The notes: generated from the letters alone by a model not told the origin. A DNA stretch of 35,422 bases from an uncultured Bacteroidales bacterium (GCA_944326315.1 CALVDP010000102.1:1-35422), one strand, 5' to 3'. Counted from the first letter of the stretch, positions 16,901-24,263 are shown. A program made the numbers and translations.

Positions 16901-18982
16901 CCCCGGACGGCCTATGGTGACAGACGGAGTGGAGGATTGCTTGTTTGGCTTCTGCTTGTTCAGCGCAATCTTGTTCACCATTGCGTTGAAACGGTCATCG
17001 TGCGAACGGAGCGCGTTCAAAATGGCCCAGACCACATCAAACGTTTTACTGTTGTCGAGTGCTTCCTCCGCCGAAACGTCGGACGGAACGACAATAGGGA
17101 TGATGATATAACCGTACTTCTTCTCGTCGGGTTGCCCGCGATGAAAAGTACGCATCACACGGCCTACCGACTGCACTACGTCCACCTGCGAGTTACGGGC
17201 GGAAAGGAACAGCACGGCATCGAGCGATGGCACGTCCACGCCTTCGGACAGGCAGCGCACGTTGGTAACTACACGGCATTCACGGTCGTTCTCCGGCTCG
17301 TCGGCCAGCCATTGCAGAATTTCGTTACGTTTCTGCGAGTTCATCGAGCCATCAATGTGCTTGGTGGTCACGGAAACGGTGTGCGACAGGCTCTCTGCAT
17401 CTAAGTTCTCTTCGTACTTTTGAGATATTCTCGGAAGCACGGAAGCAATATATTTGGAAGTCCCGGCCTTACTCTCGTTGCCGATGGCGGAACAGAATGC
17501 TACGGCGCGGCGCATCATGCGCGGGTCGGCATCCCATGTGCGGTGGTCGTCGCCACGCACCATCTTGGAAAGACCGTTGATTACGCCTATCAGCTTGGAC
17601 GTGTCGTCAAAGTTCAGTTCGGTGGTCGTGTTAGTGATGTCGCGCTTGATGTTCTCCGGCACATCGTCCTCGCTGACGGTCAGGACAAGCACCTTGTAAT
17701 CGGTCAGCAAGCCGTTCTGCACGGCATACGAAAAGTTTACGCGGTAGAACTCCTCCCCGTAGAGGGCTTTGTCGTCCATTGAGCAGAGGATGCAATCCTT
17801 TTCCGAAGCCTTGATTTTGGCCGATTCCCCATATAGGCGCGGCGTAGCGGTCATGTACAGCCTGCGCCGACCTTGCACGTTGTCATTGGAATGTATCTTG
17901 GTAAAGTTACTCTCGTCCTTGTCGGCAATCTTCACGCCCGTAGTGCGATGGGCTTCGTCACAGATGATGAAGTCAAAGACACCATATGCCCCGTTTGTCT
18001 CGGCAAGGATTTCCTGTTGCGCAGCAGAAACGGCATCAATGGACTGGTAGGTGGAGAACACGACAACCAACCCGTCGTATTCCCTGTATTTCTTCAACTG
18101 TGCGGCGATGGACTTCGTGTTGGTGGATGCAGGCACGGCAAGGTCAACCACACTGTCGTCCGTGTCATCGAAGTCGTTGCGCGTTTTCCGTGAAGCCTTG
18201 GCATCCGAACAGATGCAGATGGCCTTGATAGGTTTCTTCGCATCTGCAGCCCAAGCGTTGAGCGACTGGCCTAACAGTGCGATAGACGGCACCATGAACA
18301 GCACCAGCCCCTTGCCTTCAAGCAACTGTTCAGCGATGAGCAGTGAAGTATAAGTCTTTCCCGTGCCGCAAGCCATGATGAGTTTGCCTCGGTCATTGCC
18401 GTCCTCCATATAATGGGTATATGCCTTGGATATGGCGGTAAGCTGGTGTTCACGAGGTTTCTTTCCCTTGACAAGAGCGGAGTCACCCGTAAGCCCGTCT
18501 AATAGCTTCTGCCAATCGACAGGAGATGAATTGAGGTCAGCCAGCCCTATTCGTGAAACAGGCGGCTCTTGGTTACGTATGGCTTCCTCGGCATTGCTTC
18601 CCCAATGAGCAGTGGTGGAAATCCACACCCGATTGGAAAAGCGCGTAGTCTGGAATGTCACTTCATTGGTGAATGTGCGGCTCGACGTGGCAAGGAACGA
18701 ATCGACGGCAGGCTTATCGATGGCAGTGTCCTCGGCGTAACACTTGCACTGGATGGCCCAGTAGTCGCCCATTTCGGTCTTGGCCACGAGGTCGATGCCA
18801 GTGTCCGTTCCCCCGAAGTCCTTGCGACCGGGAAATTCTTCCCATAGCCACACCTTTTCCAACTCGTTGTAGCGCGGGTCCGTCAGCAGCCATGAGCGCA
18901 TCAGACGTTCGAATTTTGTACCTTTTTCTTTCTCCGTGAATGATTCGGCTCGGAATTTATGCAATATTTCCTTGAAATTCAT
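14000..18982 (-). CDS. Type ISP restriction-modification enzyme (Mrr-like nuclease, SF2 helicase, N6 methylase, TRD in one chain)
   Basis: A 1660-residue fusion with the domain order of LlaBIII/LlaGI-type single-polypeptide enzymes, which are slightly shorter. Residues 1-160 form an Mrr-like nuclease with D64 and Q78-C79-K80. The SF2 translocase carries ACGTGKT (204-210), DEAH (342-345), MTATP (377-381) and QSVGRVMR (604-611). A helical coupler covers about 700-880. The adenine methylase has LDPFVGTGTF (924-933) and NPPY (1034-1037), followed by the target recognition domain to the C-terminus. Such enzymes methylate one strand of an asymmetric site and translocate to cut unmodified DNA. All catalytic motifs appear intact. 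Base composition is more GC-rich than the AbiH gene that follows. The start at 18982 touches the inverted repeat of a probable invertible promoter. Confidence 0.92.
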   Translation of the reverse strand: MNFKEILHKFRAESFTEKEKGTKFERLMRSWLLTDPRYNELEKVWLWEEFPGRKDFGGTDTGIDLVAKTEMGDYWAIQCKCYAEDTAIDKPAVDSFLATSSRTFTNEVTFQTTRFSNRVWISTTAHWGSNAEEAIRNQEPPVSRIGLADLNSSPVDWQKLLDGLTGDSALVKGKKPREHQLTAISKAYTHYMEDGNDRGKLIMACGTGKTYTSLLIAEQLLEGKGLVLFMVPSIALLGQSLNAWAADAKKPIKAICICSDAKASRKTRNDFDDTDDSVVDLAVPASTNTKSIAAQLKKYREYDGLVVVFSTYQSIDAVSAAQQEILAETNGAYGVFDFIICDEAHRTTGVKIADKDESNFTKIHSNDNVQGRRRLYMTATPRLYGESAKIKASEKDCILCSMDDKALYGEEFYRVNFSYAVQNGLLTDYKVLVLTVSEDDVPENIKRDITNTTTELNFDDTSKLIGVINGLSKMVRGDDHRTWDADPRMMRRAVAFCSAIGNESKAGTSKYIASVLPRISQKYEENLDAESLSHTVSVTTKHIDGSMNSQKRNEILQWLADEPENDRECRVVTNVRCLSEGVDVPSLDAVLFLSARNSQVDVVQSVGRVMRTFHRGQPDEKKYGYIIIPIVVPSDVSAEEALDNSKTFDVVWAILNALRSHDDRFNAMVNKIALNKQKPNKQSSTPSVTIGRPGLGSQEGEAEAREIEKAEIARQLELRFGELQDGMYAKLVEKCGDRLYWENWAKEIGLIAHKFIERISKLIQSGVHKKAFNEYLKGLQRDLNPSVDAAQAIEMLAQHMITRPVFDALFSDYQFVNNNAVSRSMQRMIDLLQEQAFEKDTEVLEKFYQSVRTNVGGIDNLEGKQTIIKNLYEKFFKGAFPLTVEKLGIVYTPVECVDFIIHSVNDILKSEFNTSLTEPNVHILDPFVGTGTFITRLLQSGLIRKEDMERKYLNEIHCNEIVLLAYYIADVNIESVFHDITHRESYLPYSGICLTDTFQLAEKKHNELFTEFFRDNSKRVKKQMATHVRVIVGNPPYSIGQKSANDNAQNLSYPYLDNRVSETYAARSSATLSKSLYDSYVKAFRWASDRIPKDAGGVVAFISNGAWLDGAGQDGMRRCFEEEFTSIYVLNLRGNQRTSGELSRKEGGKIFGSGSRTPIAITFLVKNPTKKGEKATIHYHDIGDYLTRDQKLKMVKDFRSIASQKLEWQVITPNKKADWINQRDGVFDSLITLAPEKKFSMNAQSVFSTYAIGVATNRDAWVSGFSREKVASNMQSMIDFYNQHIDTNTYSEDKTKISWTRALKNDFAKALKYEFDETTFVKATYRPFTKQHLYYHRPFIECPGLWQRIYPTAQHNNVVIAVSGVGQQKPFSPFITDSISDLQVVDKAQYFPLYWYEENKNPQATLFDEAETNRYIRRDGITDWILQEVRNRYGGSRAITKEHIFYYVYSLLHSLQYRERFADDLKKSLPRIPIVDNVQDFMAFYKAGKELADLHLNYEQGINIQATGQDGEYAYFAEMPMKAYQTHRVKVCGDIDIWKSGWTDATYQHFAVEKMRFAKVRDENGKLIADKSKIIYNGHITIESIPLKAYEYIVNGKSAIEWIMERYAVTIDKASQIKNDPNDWSKEHEQPRYILDLLLSVIILSCQTVDIVNALPILKI

Positions 18983-18995
18983 CTCTTGTTAAGAG
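18982..18995 (-). repeat. Left inverted repeat of the invertible segment
   Basis: Read on the minus strand, CTCTTAACAAGAGA; its last base is the A of the R-M start codon. The core is itself palindromic (CTCTT-aac-AAGAG) with an asymmetric centre, as expected for a tyrosine recombinase crossover site. Confidence 0.65.
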
Positions 18996-19156
18996 ACAAA
19001 AGCAACAAGAAAAGTATTTGAGGGTAAGAAAATTAGTTCTGTGATGGCTATTATTTACTAAACGAATTAGTGCAAATAGTCATGAGTATTTTGTATAAAT
19101 AAGTGTTTTATACCGATTCTAACATAATATTTATGTACCTTTGTCCTAAACACTAA

Positions 19157-19170
19157 CTCTTAACAAGAGA
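19157..19170 (+). repeat. Right inverted repeat of the invertible segment
   Basis: CTCTTAACAAGAGA on the plus strand, identical over 14 nt to the left copy in opposite orientation; similarity stops abruptly on both sides. Confidence 0.65.
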
Positions 19171-19210
19171 CAACGGAATCTGCTCAACACATTCTATTTT
19201 GCAGTCCGTG

Positions 19211-20419
19211 CTATATTGACTTGAGAATTAAGCTATTGGCTTTATCGACTATACTTGAATCCAATGATGTCAGATAAATGCGTGTGGTCTCTTCTGAATC
19301 ATGTCCCATACATTCACTGATGACAGATACAGGTATATTTTTGCTTTTGGCTATGCTTGCCCATCCGTGCCTTGCGCAATACATGGACAACGGCATCTGC
19401 AGTTTTACAAGTCTGGCGATTTCTTTCAAGGCTGTGTTCACCCGGTAAAGAGCGTTCTTGTATTGTACCCTGTCGTTGGACATACAGTTTGTTATGATAG
19501 GCAGCAGGTAATGTGTATCAGAGACGGTCTTGTATTTGCTGACTACATTCTCCATGCAATCTTCCCATTTGATTGTGAGCTGCTGACCTGTCTTTCTGCG
19601 ACGATATGAGAGCACCCCGTTCTTCAGATCCGACTTTTGGAGATAGGCCATGTCAATGAATGACATTCCGCGAGTGTAGAACGAGAAAAGGAACATATCT
19701 CTTGCGTAATCCAAATGCGGTTTCATGGTCAGATCCAGTTCCTTTATTTGTCTTATGGCTTTCAATGGGACTGCACGTTTGACAGTCTTGTCAATGCCGG
19801 TATATACATGTTTGAAGGGATATTTCTGCTCCGTGAAATCTTTCTCCACCGCACGATTGTATACGGCACGGAGTATTCTCATATAGAACGAAATAGTGTT
19901 GGGACATATTCCCCTTGCTTTGAGCCAGGCCTCATATAGCATCATTGTATCACTGTCAATATCACACAACAGCAAATCACACCCTTCTCTGAATTTCATA
20001 AAACTTGAAAGAGCTGCCGTATAGGTTTCCGAAGTCCGGGCCCTGTTCAGATGCTTCAACTGTCCGATTACACTTTGCATAAAACCGAACAAGGACTGCT
20101 CTTCTCCATGAAGTGTGAATTTCATTACTATGGTATCCGAGGTATACGGCTCCGCTTTTCTTTCAAGAATCGCAATGATGGTCTGCAGTCTTCTGATGTC
20201 CCAGTTGATATGTTCAATGACTGAATGCAGGTATGTTTTTCTGGTTTCATCGGACAGGGATGTCTTCACAGAAGATGTGTTGTTATCCCACTCTGATGGA
20301 TGGATACGATATTCTGTACGGATTTGTCGCGGTATTCTATTGTGGATTACCTGATAATAGATACTGCCTTCCTTGCCTTTTGAGGATGACGGGCGGAACT
20401 TAACTTTTACTGATGCCAT
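19211..20419 (-). CDS. Tyrosine recombinase, candidate promoter invertase
   Basis: A 402-residue site-specific recombinase with an arm-binding N-terminus, a SAM-like core-binding domain (about 108-200) and a catalytic domain. Catalytic residues are R250 (YTRGMS), K276 (RRKTGQ), R350 in YCARHGWA, H373 in MGH and nucleophile Y382 in RIYL. The first histidine of HxxR is tyrosine, as in many Bacteroidales recombinases. Its gene ends 41 nt from the inverted repeats of the putative invertible promoter, the usual place for a dedicated invertase. It is third in line after the primase-like and ArdC genes (54-nt gap), so its expression may follow the element's own programme. It could also be a second integrase. 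Confidence 0.85.
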   Translation of the reverse strand: MASVKVKFRPSSSKGKEGSIYYQVIHNRIPRQIRTEYRIHPSEWDNNTSSVKTSLSDETRKTYLHSVIEHINWDIRRLQTIIAILERKAEPYTSDTIVMKFTLHGEEQSLFGFMQSVIGQLKHLNRARTSETYTAALSSFMKFREGCDLLLCDIDSDTMMLYEAWLKARGICPNTISFYMRILRAVYNRAVEKDFTEQKYPFKHVYTGIDKTVKRAVPLKAIRQIKELDLTMKPHLDYARDMFLFSFYTRGMSFIDMAYLQKSDLKNGVLSYRRRKTGQQLTIKWEDCMENVVSKYKTVSDTHYLLPIITNCMSNDRVQYKNALYRVNTALKEIARLVKLQMPLSMYCARHGWASIAKSKNIPVSVISECMGHDSEETTRIYLTSLDSSIVDKANSLILKSI

Positions 20420-20473
20420 TCTTTTTCCTTTATTATACCGGCAGTATTCCTGCCATGCAGATTCATAAGAGCA

Positions 20474-21577
20474 TTATCTATGCATCTGTATTCCATGAGA
20501 CAAATCCTCATACGAGGACTTCTGTGCCATAGTCACATCCGACAATGTATTATCCAAATTATCTCCGACGTTTGCACTTTCTAACAGATCAACCATATCT
20601 ATGCCCTGAGTCTGCTCGATTTTCAGTTCCCGACATATCATATTGGCAGCTGCGGAGGCCTTGGCTACCGCCGAAAAGATGATTTTAGGATCGTCTGTTA
20701 TTACTTCGGACCAGTTCTTCAGATACTGCAGATTCTCTTCTTTTATAGTAGAATCAAGACCGGTAATACAAGACATTATCGCAGAAGACAATTCTGCGAC
20801 AAGCTCCTCGCCGGCGTAAAGTTTCGACCCGAAGCCACCGACCAGATCCCTGTCCAGTCTGCCTGGTGCTCCTGTAGAATGTGCCATTTCGTGATATAAT
20901 GTCCCGTAAAAATATCTCTGGTCAGGGAATCTCGTTTTTAATGGGACTTCGATAAAATCTTTTGATATGCTGTAGTATGCGGAATCTCCTTCAGTTAACT
21001 TTATCCGACAGAGCCATGTCTGTTCTTCAAGCATCTTGTCTATTTTCTGAACCTCTGTTTCTCTTATTGCTTTCACCTCTGGCGAGCAGTACTTCTTGTC
21101 AAGTTTTCTTATAATATCAGGTCTTGTTTCTGCGATATCGGTCTGATCAAGATTGAATACATTGTTCTTTATCATCTGACATTTCAGTTTGTACTGCTGC
21201 TTTTCTTCTTTATCCATCAGACGGTATTCTTCAGGAGTAATGTCAGTCTTATGACCTGTATCTGCATCACATACAGATTCGGCATAATATACAATAGGAT
21301 ATGATGTCTCTCCCTTGCGGACATTGGCACCAAAATTCTTCGCCTGATTATATGTCATATACAGAGGATATCTGTATTGCTTTACAGATGCTGCCAGCAT
21401 AAGGAACAATGCGTTTCCATTCTTATACGGTCTGCCTGAAATGTTCTGTGGCACAATATCCGGACGAGCGCATATCCATGGTTTCTGCCAACCATTTGCG
21501 TCTATCTCGGAAAATTTTGCTACAAATATATCCGCATACTTTCTTGCTATCGGATCTATACTTCCGGATATTCCCAT
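20474..21577 (-). CDS. ArdC-like antirestriction protein (ssDNA-binding plus zincin-like metalloprotease)
   Basis: A 367-residue protein. The N-terminal ArdC domain includes WQKPW (30-34), ISGRPYKNGNALFLML (46-61) and the YxTYNQAK segment (73-80), and binds single-stranded DNA in characterised relatives. The C-terminal metallopeptidase domain has the zinc motif HEMAH at 229-233, with an EELVAEL segment (257-263) supplying the likely third ligand. ArdC protects incoming plasmid DNA from host restriction during conjugation. It starts 3 nt after the primase-like gene and so is translated with it, consistent with early action in a new host. A 70-residue insert (about 105-170) separates the two domains. 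Confidence 0.85.
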   Translation of the reverse strand: MGISGSIDPIARKYADIFVAKFSEIDANGWQKPWICARPDIVPQNISGRPYKNGNALFLMLAASVKQYRYPLYMTYNQAKNFGANVRKGETSYPIVYYAESVCDADTGHKTDITPEEYRLMDKEEKQQYKLKCQMIKNNVFNLDQTDIAETRPDIIRKLDKKYCSPEVKAIRETEVQKIDKMLEEQTWLCRIKLTEGDSAYYSISKDFIEVPLKTRFPDQRYFYGTLYHEMAHSTGAPGRLDRDLVGGFGSKLYAGEELVAELSSAIMSCITGLDSTIKEENLQYLKNWSEVITDDPKIIFSAVAKASAAANMICRELKIEQTQGIDMVDLLESANVGDNLDNTLSDVTMAQKSSYEDLSHGIQMHR

Positions 21578-21580
21578 AAG

Positions 21581-22507
21581 TCAATGTCTTATATGTTTGA
21601 CAACTTCTATTGTTCCAGTACCTTGATCAAGATTTTCTGACAGTTTCGCTTTCAGATATTCGTTTAGATCATTGAATCCATCATACTCTATAGAATGATT
21701 GCAGATTTCCACTCCGGGACATCTGTCTGTGATACTGTCAAGAGTCTTTCTGCCTGGCGCATCATTATCAAGATAGCATTCAGCTTCTTTATGCGCTGAG
21801 ACCCAGGACAACGACGCCTTTATGTTCCCTACACTGTTCATGACAAGCACATCGTTTCCTGGTATGATTTTCTTTCTGATTGCCAGATAAGACAGGAAAT
21901 TGAAGAAACCTTCAAAGACCAGAGTAATTTCTGACGCCGGTCGCTGCACTATTCTGCCTTCAGGATTAAGTGTCGTAATTCCGCCTTTTGAAGTACCTTT
22001 GAAATAGGCACTTCGCAATACAAATCCATTATTGTTGTTAGGGAAACCTATTGCATAATACTCTTTTCCGTTATTAAGGTTTCTGTAATGCACCTGTCTG
22101 CAGAATTGTCTGAGGATATTCGAAGGAATACCTCTTGAGGCTGCATAGTCTAGCAATGCCGGATTTATAATATCCGTAATCAGCACCGGGACTAAACTTG
22201 ATTGTCTGATATTTGATGATATGCTGCAAGTTTTGATTATGGGTGCAGTATATGTGCCCTGCATATTATCTATAAAACGCACAGCCTCTTTAAAACTGCA
22301 TCCTTTGAGAAGCTGGACAAGCCGGATATTGTCACCGCCTTCCCCCTTACCGAAGTCATACCAGACATTCAGTCTGGAATCAACATGGAATGATGGTATC
22401 GATTCTTTCCTGAATGGAGACAAATACATTCCCTTTCTTCCGTTCATTTCGTAGCCCATCGACTCCAGAATATGCAATATGGGAACTGATTTCAGTAATT
22501 CCTTCAT
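21581..22507 (-). CDS. Toprim primase-like protein with a degenerate CHC2 zinc-finger region
   Basis: A 308-residue protein. Residues 25-65 follow the DnaG zinc-finger layout (YLSPFRKESIPSFHVD, then VWYDFGKGEGGDNIRLV), but the zinc-binding Cys and His positions are replaced, so no zinc is expected. A Toprim domain follows, with VFEGFFNFLSYL (about 198-209), VLVMNSVG (about 222) and YLDNDAPGRKTL (about 244-255), which supplies the DxD-type metal site. Proteins of this form are common in Bacteroidales conjugative elements. They probably prime the complementary strand or regulate replication. It is first in a minus-strand operon with ArdC and the recombinase, driven by the promoter at 22617-22665. 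Confidence 0.82.
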   Translation of the reverse strand: MKELLKSVPILHILESMGYEMNGRKGMYLSPFRKESIPSFHVDSRLNVWYDFGKGEGGDNIRLVQLLKGCSFKEAVRFIDNMQGTYTAPIIKTCSISSNIRQSSLVPVLITDIINPALLDYAASRGIPSNILRQFCRQVHYRNLNNGKEYYAIGFPNNNNGFVLRSAYFKGTSKGGITTLNPEGRIVQRPASEITLVFEGFFNFLSYLAIRKKIIPGNDVLVMNSVGNIKASLSWVSAHKEAECYLDNDAPGRKTLDSITDRCPGVEICNHSIEYDGFNDLNEYLKAKLSENLDQGTGTIEVVKHIRH

Positions 22508-22616
22508 TTCATTTTGCTTCTGTCTTCTATATTGTTCTGTTTTACTTGCATTGCTCTCTACTTCTTCTTATATTTGCCATATACTACAAGCAGAATAACA
22601 ATATAATTAGCATCTG

Positions 22617-22665
22617 CAATAATACTTCATTTCTTTGAGTAATACAAGTTATTTGCTAATTTAAT
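22617..22665. promoter_or_regulatory. Promoter of the primase-ardC-recombinase operon, with 22-bp motif
   Basis: The motif copy at 22644-22665 gives a minus-strand -33 TTG (22647-22645), 20 nt from a -7 TATTATTG (22624-22617) that differs from consensus at one base. The other end of the motif reaches the ATG of the divergent HTH regulator at 22664, so a protein bound here would also control that gene. Confidence 0.6.
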
Positions 22666-23155
22666 GATTGAAGCTAATAAACGAAGGGGAAGAGGTACCA
22701 GTAAGGAGAATGCCCTAAAAGTCAAGACATTGAAATTTTTTCTTGACTGGAAAGAGAGTGCCGGCCTATCAGGAAAACAGATTTTCGAAACCACAAAAAT
22801 TGCAGAAAGTACGATTTCTCGCGCAATCAGCAAGGATGACATGAAGCTATCCATGCTTGCAGACATTTGCGCAGCATTTGGTTCGAAATTAAGCATGCGC
22901 ATCACAAGAAATGGCAAAGATATCACTGACATCTTGGTCACAGACTCCGAATCCATGCACAAAGAAAATGTATTGAAAAGGTATATAGAGGCATTAGGAT
23001 GCTCAATACCAGAATTTGCCGCAAAGAGGAATATAAGCGATCAGGGAGCCAGAGACATGATCAAGAAAAGCGGAGTGAGTCTTCAAAGACTTCAGGAAAT
23101 AGCTGCCCAGTTCAATTCGACGGTCGAGTTTCAGATTTACACATTGCAAAAATAA
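22664..23155 (+). CDS. HTH regulator with two helix-turn-helix-like regions
   Basis: A 163-residue cytoplasmic protein. Residues about 36-75 hold an XRE-like helix-turn-helix (GKQIFETTKIAESTISRAIS, then MKLSMLADICAAFG). A second, similar unit lies at about 120-158 (SIPEFAAKRNISDQGARDMIKKSG, then VSLQRLQEIAAQFN), joined by a strand-rich linker. Such a tandem arrangement could let one protein read a two-part operator. The gene is single, divergent from the primase operon, and the 22-bp motif overlaps its start codon, the position expected for autoregulation. It is therefore the best candidate to bind the motif at all sites in the element, which is an inference. Confidence 0.7.
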   Translation: MIEANKRRGRGTSKENALKVKTLKFFLDWKESAGLSGKQIFETTKIAESTISRAISKDDMKLSMLADICAAFGSKLSMRITRNGKDITDILVTDSESMHKENVLKRYIEALGCSIPEFAAKRNISDQGARDMIKKSGVSLQRLQEIAAQFNSTVEFQIYTLQK

Positions 23156-23183
23156 ACTGCCGTCTCTTACTGCATACTTCGAC

Positions 23184-23231
23184 AATATATTAGCAAAACA
23201 CTTGTATTTATAAAATAAATTCATACCTTTG
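23184..23231 (+). promoter_or_regulatory. Promoter of the excisionase-like gene with an inverted 22-bp motif
   Basis: The motif lies in reverse at 23184-23205. It supplies a -33 TTG (23202-23204) exactly 19 nt from the -7 TACCTTTG (23224-23231). The transcript would begin only about 5 nt before the ATG at 23243, so the mRNA is nearly leaderless. Confidence 0.7.
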
Positions 23232-23242
23232 TCCCGTAATCA

Positions 23243-23515
23243 ATGGCGGAACAAATGGAAGATCATACTTCAATCAGTATCAATAAACTGGTAGATGCTT
23301 TGGCAAAGCTCGCAAAAGTGACTTTGAAAGTCTACAACAATGAATCAATAATGGCTTTGCTGGGAGTCAGCGAAAGGACTCTCCGGAAATACCGGGAAGA
23401 GGGATACCTGCCCTACACTAAAATCGGGGACAAGTTTTTCTATTCTGATGAGGATATCCGCAGGTTCCTTTTGAGCAATCATTACGATGCCTTCAGACTT
23501 CCTAAAAAGAATTGA
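23243..23515 (+). CDS. Excisionase-like HTH_17 (MerR-type) DNA-binding protein
   Basis: A 90-residue protein with a winged-helix DNA-binding domain in its C-terminal half. YNNESIMALLGVSERTLRKYREEGYLPYTKIGDKFFYSDEDIRRFL spans about residues 32-77 in pieces and matches the HTH_17/excisionase pattern in which a strand-turn (YTKIGDKFFY) follows the recognition helix. The N-terminal 30 residues form an amphipathic helix that may dimerise. Small proteins of this type in Bacteroidales elements act as excision or transfer activators, bending DNA near att or oriT. Its promoter shares the element-wide motif, linking it to replication and transfer genes. Confidence 0.75.
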   Translation: MAEQMEDHTSISINKLVDALAKLAKVTLKVYNNESIMALLGVSERTLRKYREEGYLPYTKIGDKFFYSDEDIRRFLLSNHYDAFRLPKKN

Positions 23516-23553
23516 ATATATAACAGGCCTAATTTATCTGAAAGGGGATGATA

Positions 23554-23954
23554 TTACTCGCTGAATCTTTCAAAAAACTGCGCAACTGTTATTATCTCTA
23601 TTCCTTCATAATCTTTCAATACCAGCAGGTCATTGTCACCGCTGACGACATATACGCATTTCCCATCAACAGCACAGGATATAAATTTGTCGTCATCCGG
23701 ATCTCTGCACACATGGATATCTGTCGAGACATTTATTATGGTCAGTTTCCCCACAATTTCATGAAAAGAAATTGATTTGCTTAACTTCGGGAATTTCTGC
23801 TGTAATCTGGCGAGTATTTCCTCGTATTCTTCAACAATATCCTTACTGGCTATGGCGGAAATCCGTTCTTCCATAATCAGTTTGAGCAATTCGAATGGCT
23901 TTCCCCGAAATATATTGCAGAGGCTATTACATTAGTATCTACAACTATTCTCAT
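23554..23954 (-). pseudogene. PIN-domain toxin of a VapBC-like pair, frameshifted
   Basis: The start codon at 23954 overlaps the antitoxin stop (ATGA). The first 16 residues, MRIVVDTNVIASAIYF, are a perfect PIN_3 beginning with the catalytic Asp of VDTN. After a run of four Gs on the minus strand (about 23907-23904) the frame goes to a stop 8 codons later. Adding one G restores GGKPFELLKLI and joins the open frame that ends at 23554, which carries the remaining PIN features: SKDIVEEYEEI, CRDPDDDKF with its acidic pair, and VSGDNDLLVL. The toxin is thus either inactivated by a one-base deletion, switched by slippage in the G run, or miscalled. Without the toxin the antitoxin would act only as a repressor. 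Confidence 0.75.
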
Positions 23955-24214
23955 TTCCGTTTTCCTGCTCTCGTTTCCTTGATAACGGCATTGATATCAT
24001 CTTCAGTAAGGCCAATCTTTCTGGCTGTTTCCTGTGCCTTTTCAATCAATGAATAAAATTCATCCAATGACGGTTCCCTTACAGGCTTCAGCAATATATT
24101 CTCATCATCTGATATGACAAGGAACTGAGAGCCTTCTCCAAGATTCAGTTTTCTTCTTATGGATACCGGAAGCACTATCTGACCTCTCGATGACATTGAT
24201 GCTATTGTTGCCAT
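23951..24214 (-). CDS. AbrB/MazE-type (SpoVT-like) antitoxin
   Basis: An 87-residue protein. Residues 1-45 form the swapped-hairpin AbrB DNA-binding fold, with SMSSRGQIVLPVSIRRKLNLGEG, where GQIVLP and IRRKL are the signature, then FLVISDDENILLKPV. The C-terminal tail (about 48-87, SLDEFYSLIEKAQETARKIGLTEDDI) is the amphipathic helix that would sit in the PIN toxin's active site. The stop overlaps the toxin start by four bases, so translation is coupled. In such pairs antitoxin alone or with toxin represses the shared promoter at 24256-24263. On a mobile element the pair favours retention. Confidence 0.85.
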   Translation of the reverse strand: MATIASMSSRGQIVLPVSIRRKLNLGEGSQFLVISDDENILLKPVREPSLDEFYSLIEKAQETARKIGLTEDDINAVIKETRAGKRK

Positions 24215-24255
24215 AATTCTTATAAATCTGAAAAGTAAGTAATTCTTATTTGATA

Positions 24256-24263
24256 CAAAAATA
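24256..24263 (-). promoter_or_regulatory. -7 box of the toxin-antitoxin operon
   Basis: Minus-strand TATTTTTG fits TAnnTTTG and lies about 42 nt before the antitoxin ATG. The -33 position holds TTT only. The GTAAGTAATTCTTA region downstream (24230-24250) is partly palindromic and could be the antitoxin operator. Confidence 0.4.

Larger units (their letters stand above)
18982..19170. promoter_or_regulatory. Probable invertible promoter controlling the Type ISP gene
   Basis: A 189-bp segment bounded by 14-bp perfect inverted repeats contains a -7 box TACCTTTG (19136-19143, plus strand) that reads away from the R-M gene. No good promoter points left toward the R-M start in this orientation; the nearest minus-strand candidate is an imperfect TACTTTTC. 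Inversion would put the box at about 19016-19009 on the minus strand, with a leader of about 20 nt before the ATG at 18982. The -33 match is poor. A tyrosine recombinase gene lies 41 nt beyond the right repeat. The orientation seen here is therefore probably off. Confidence 0.65.

Noticed and set aside
19085..19110. Second promoter inside the invertible segment
   Set aside because: TATAAAT and TTTTATAC runs are AT-rich but do not fit TAnnTTTG.
18982..19170. Shufflon-type recombination of the R-M target recognition domain
   Set aside because: No second target-recognition cassette or additional copies of the repeat were seen within or near the R-M gene; only a promoter lies between the repeats.
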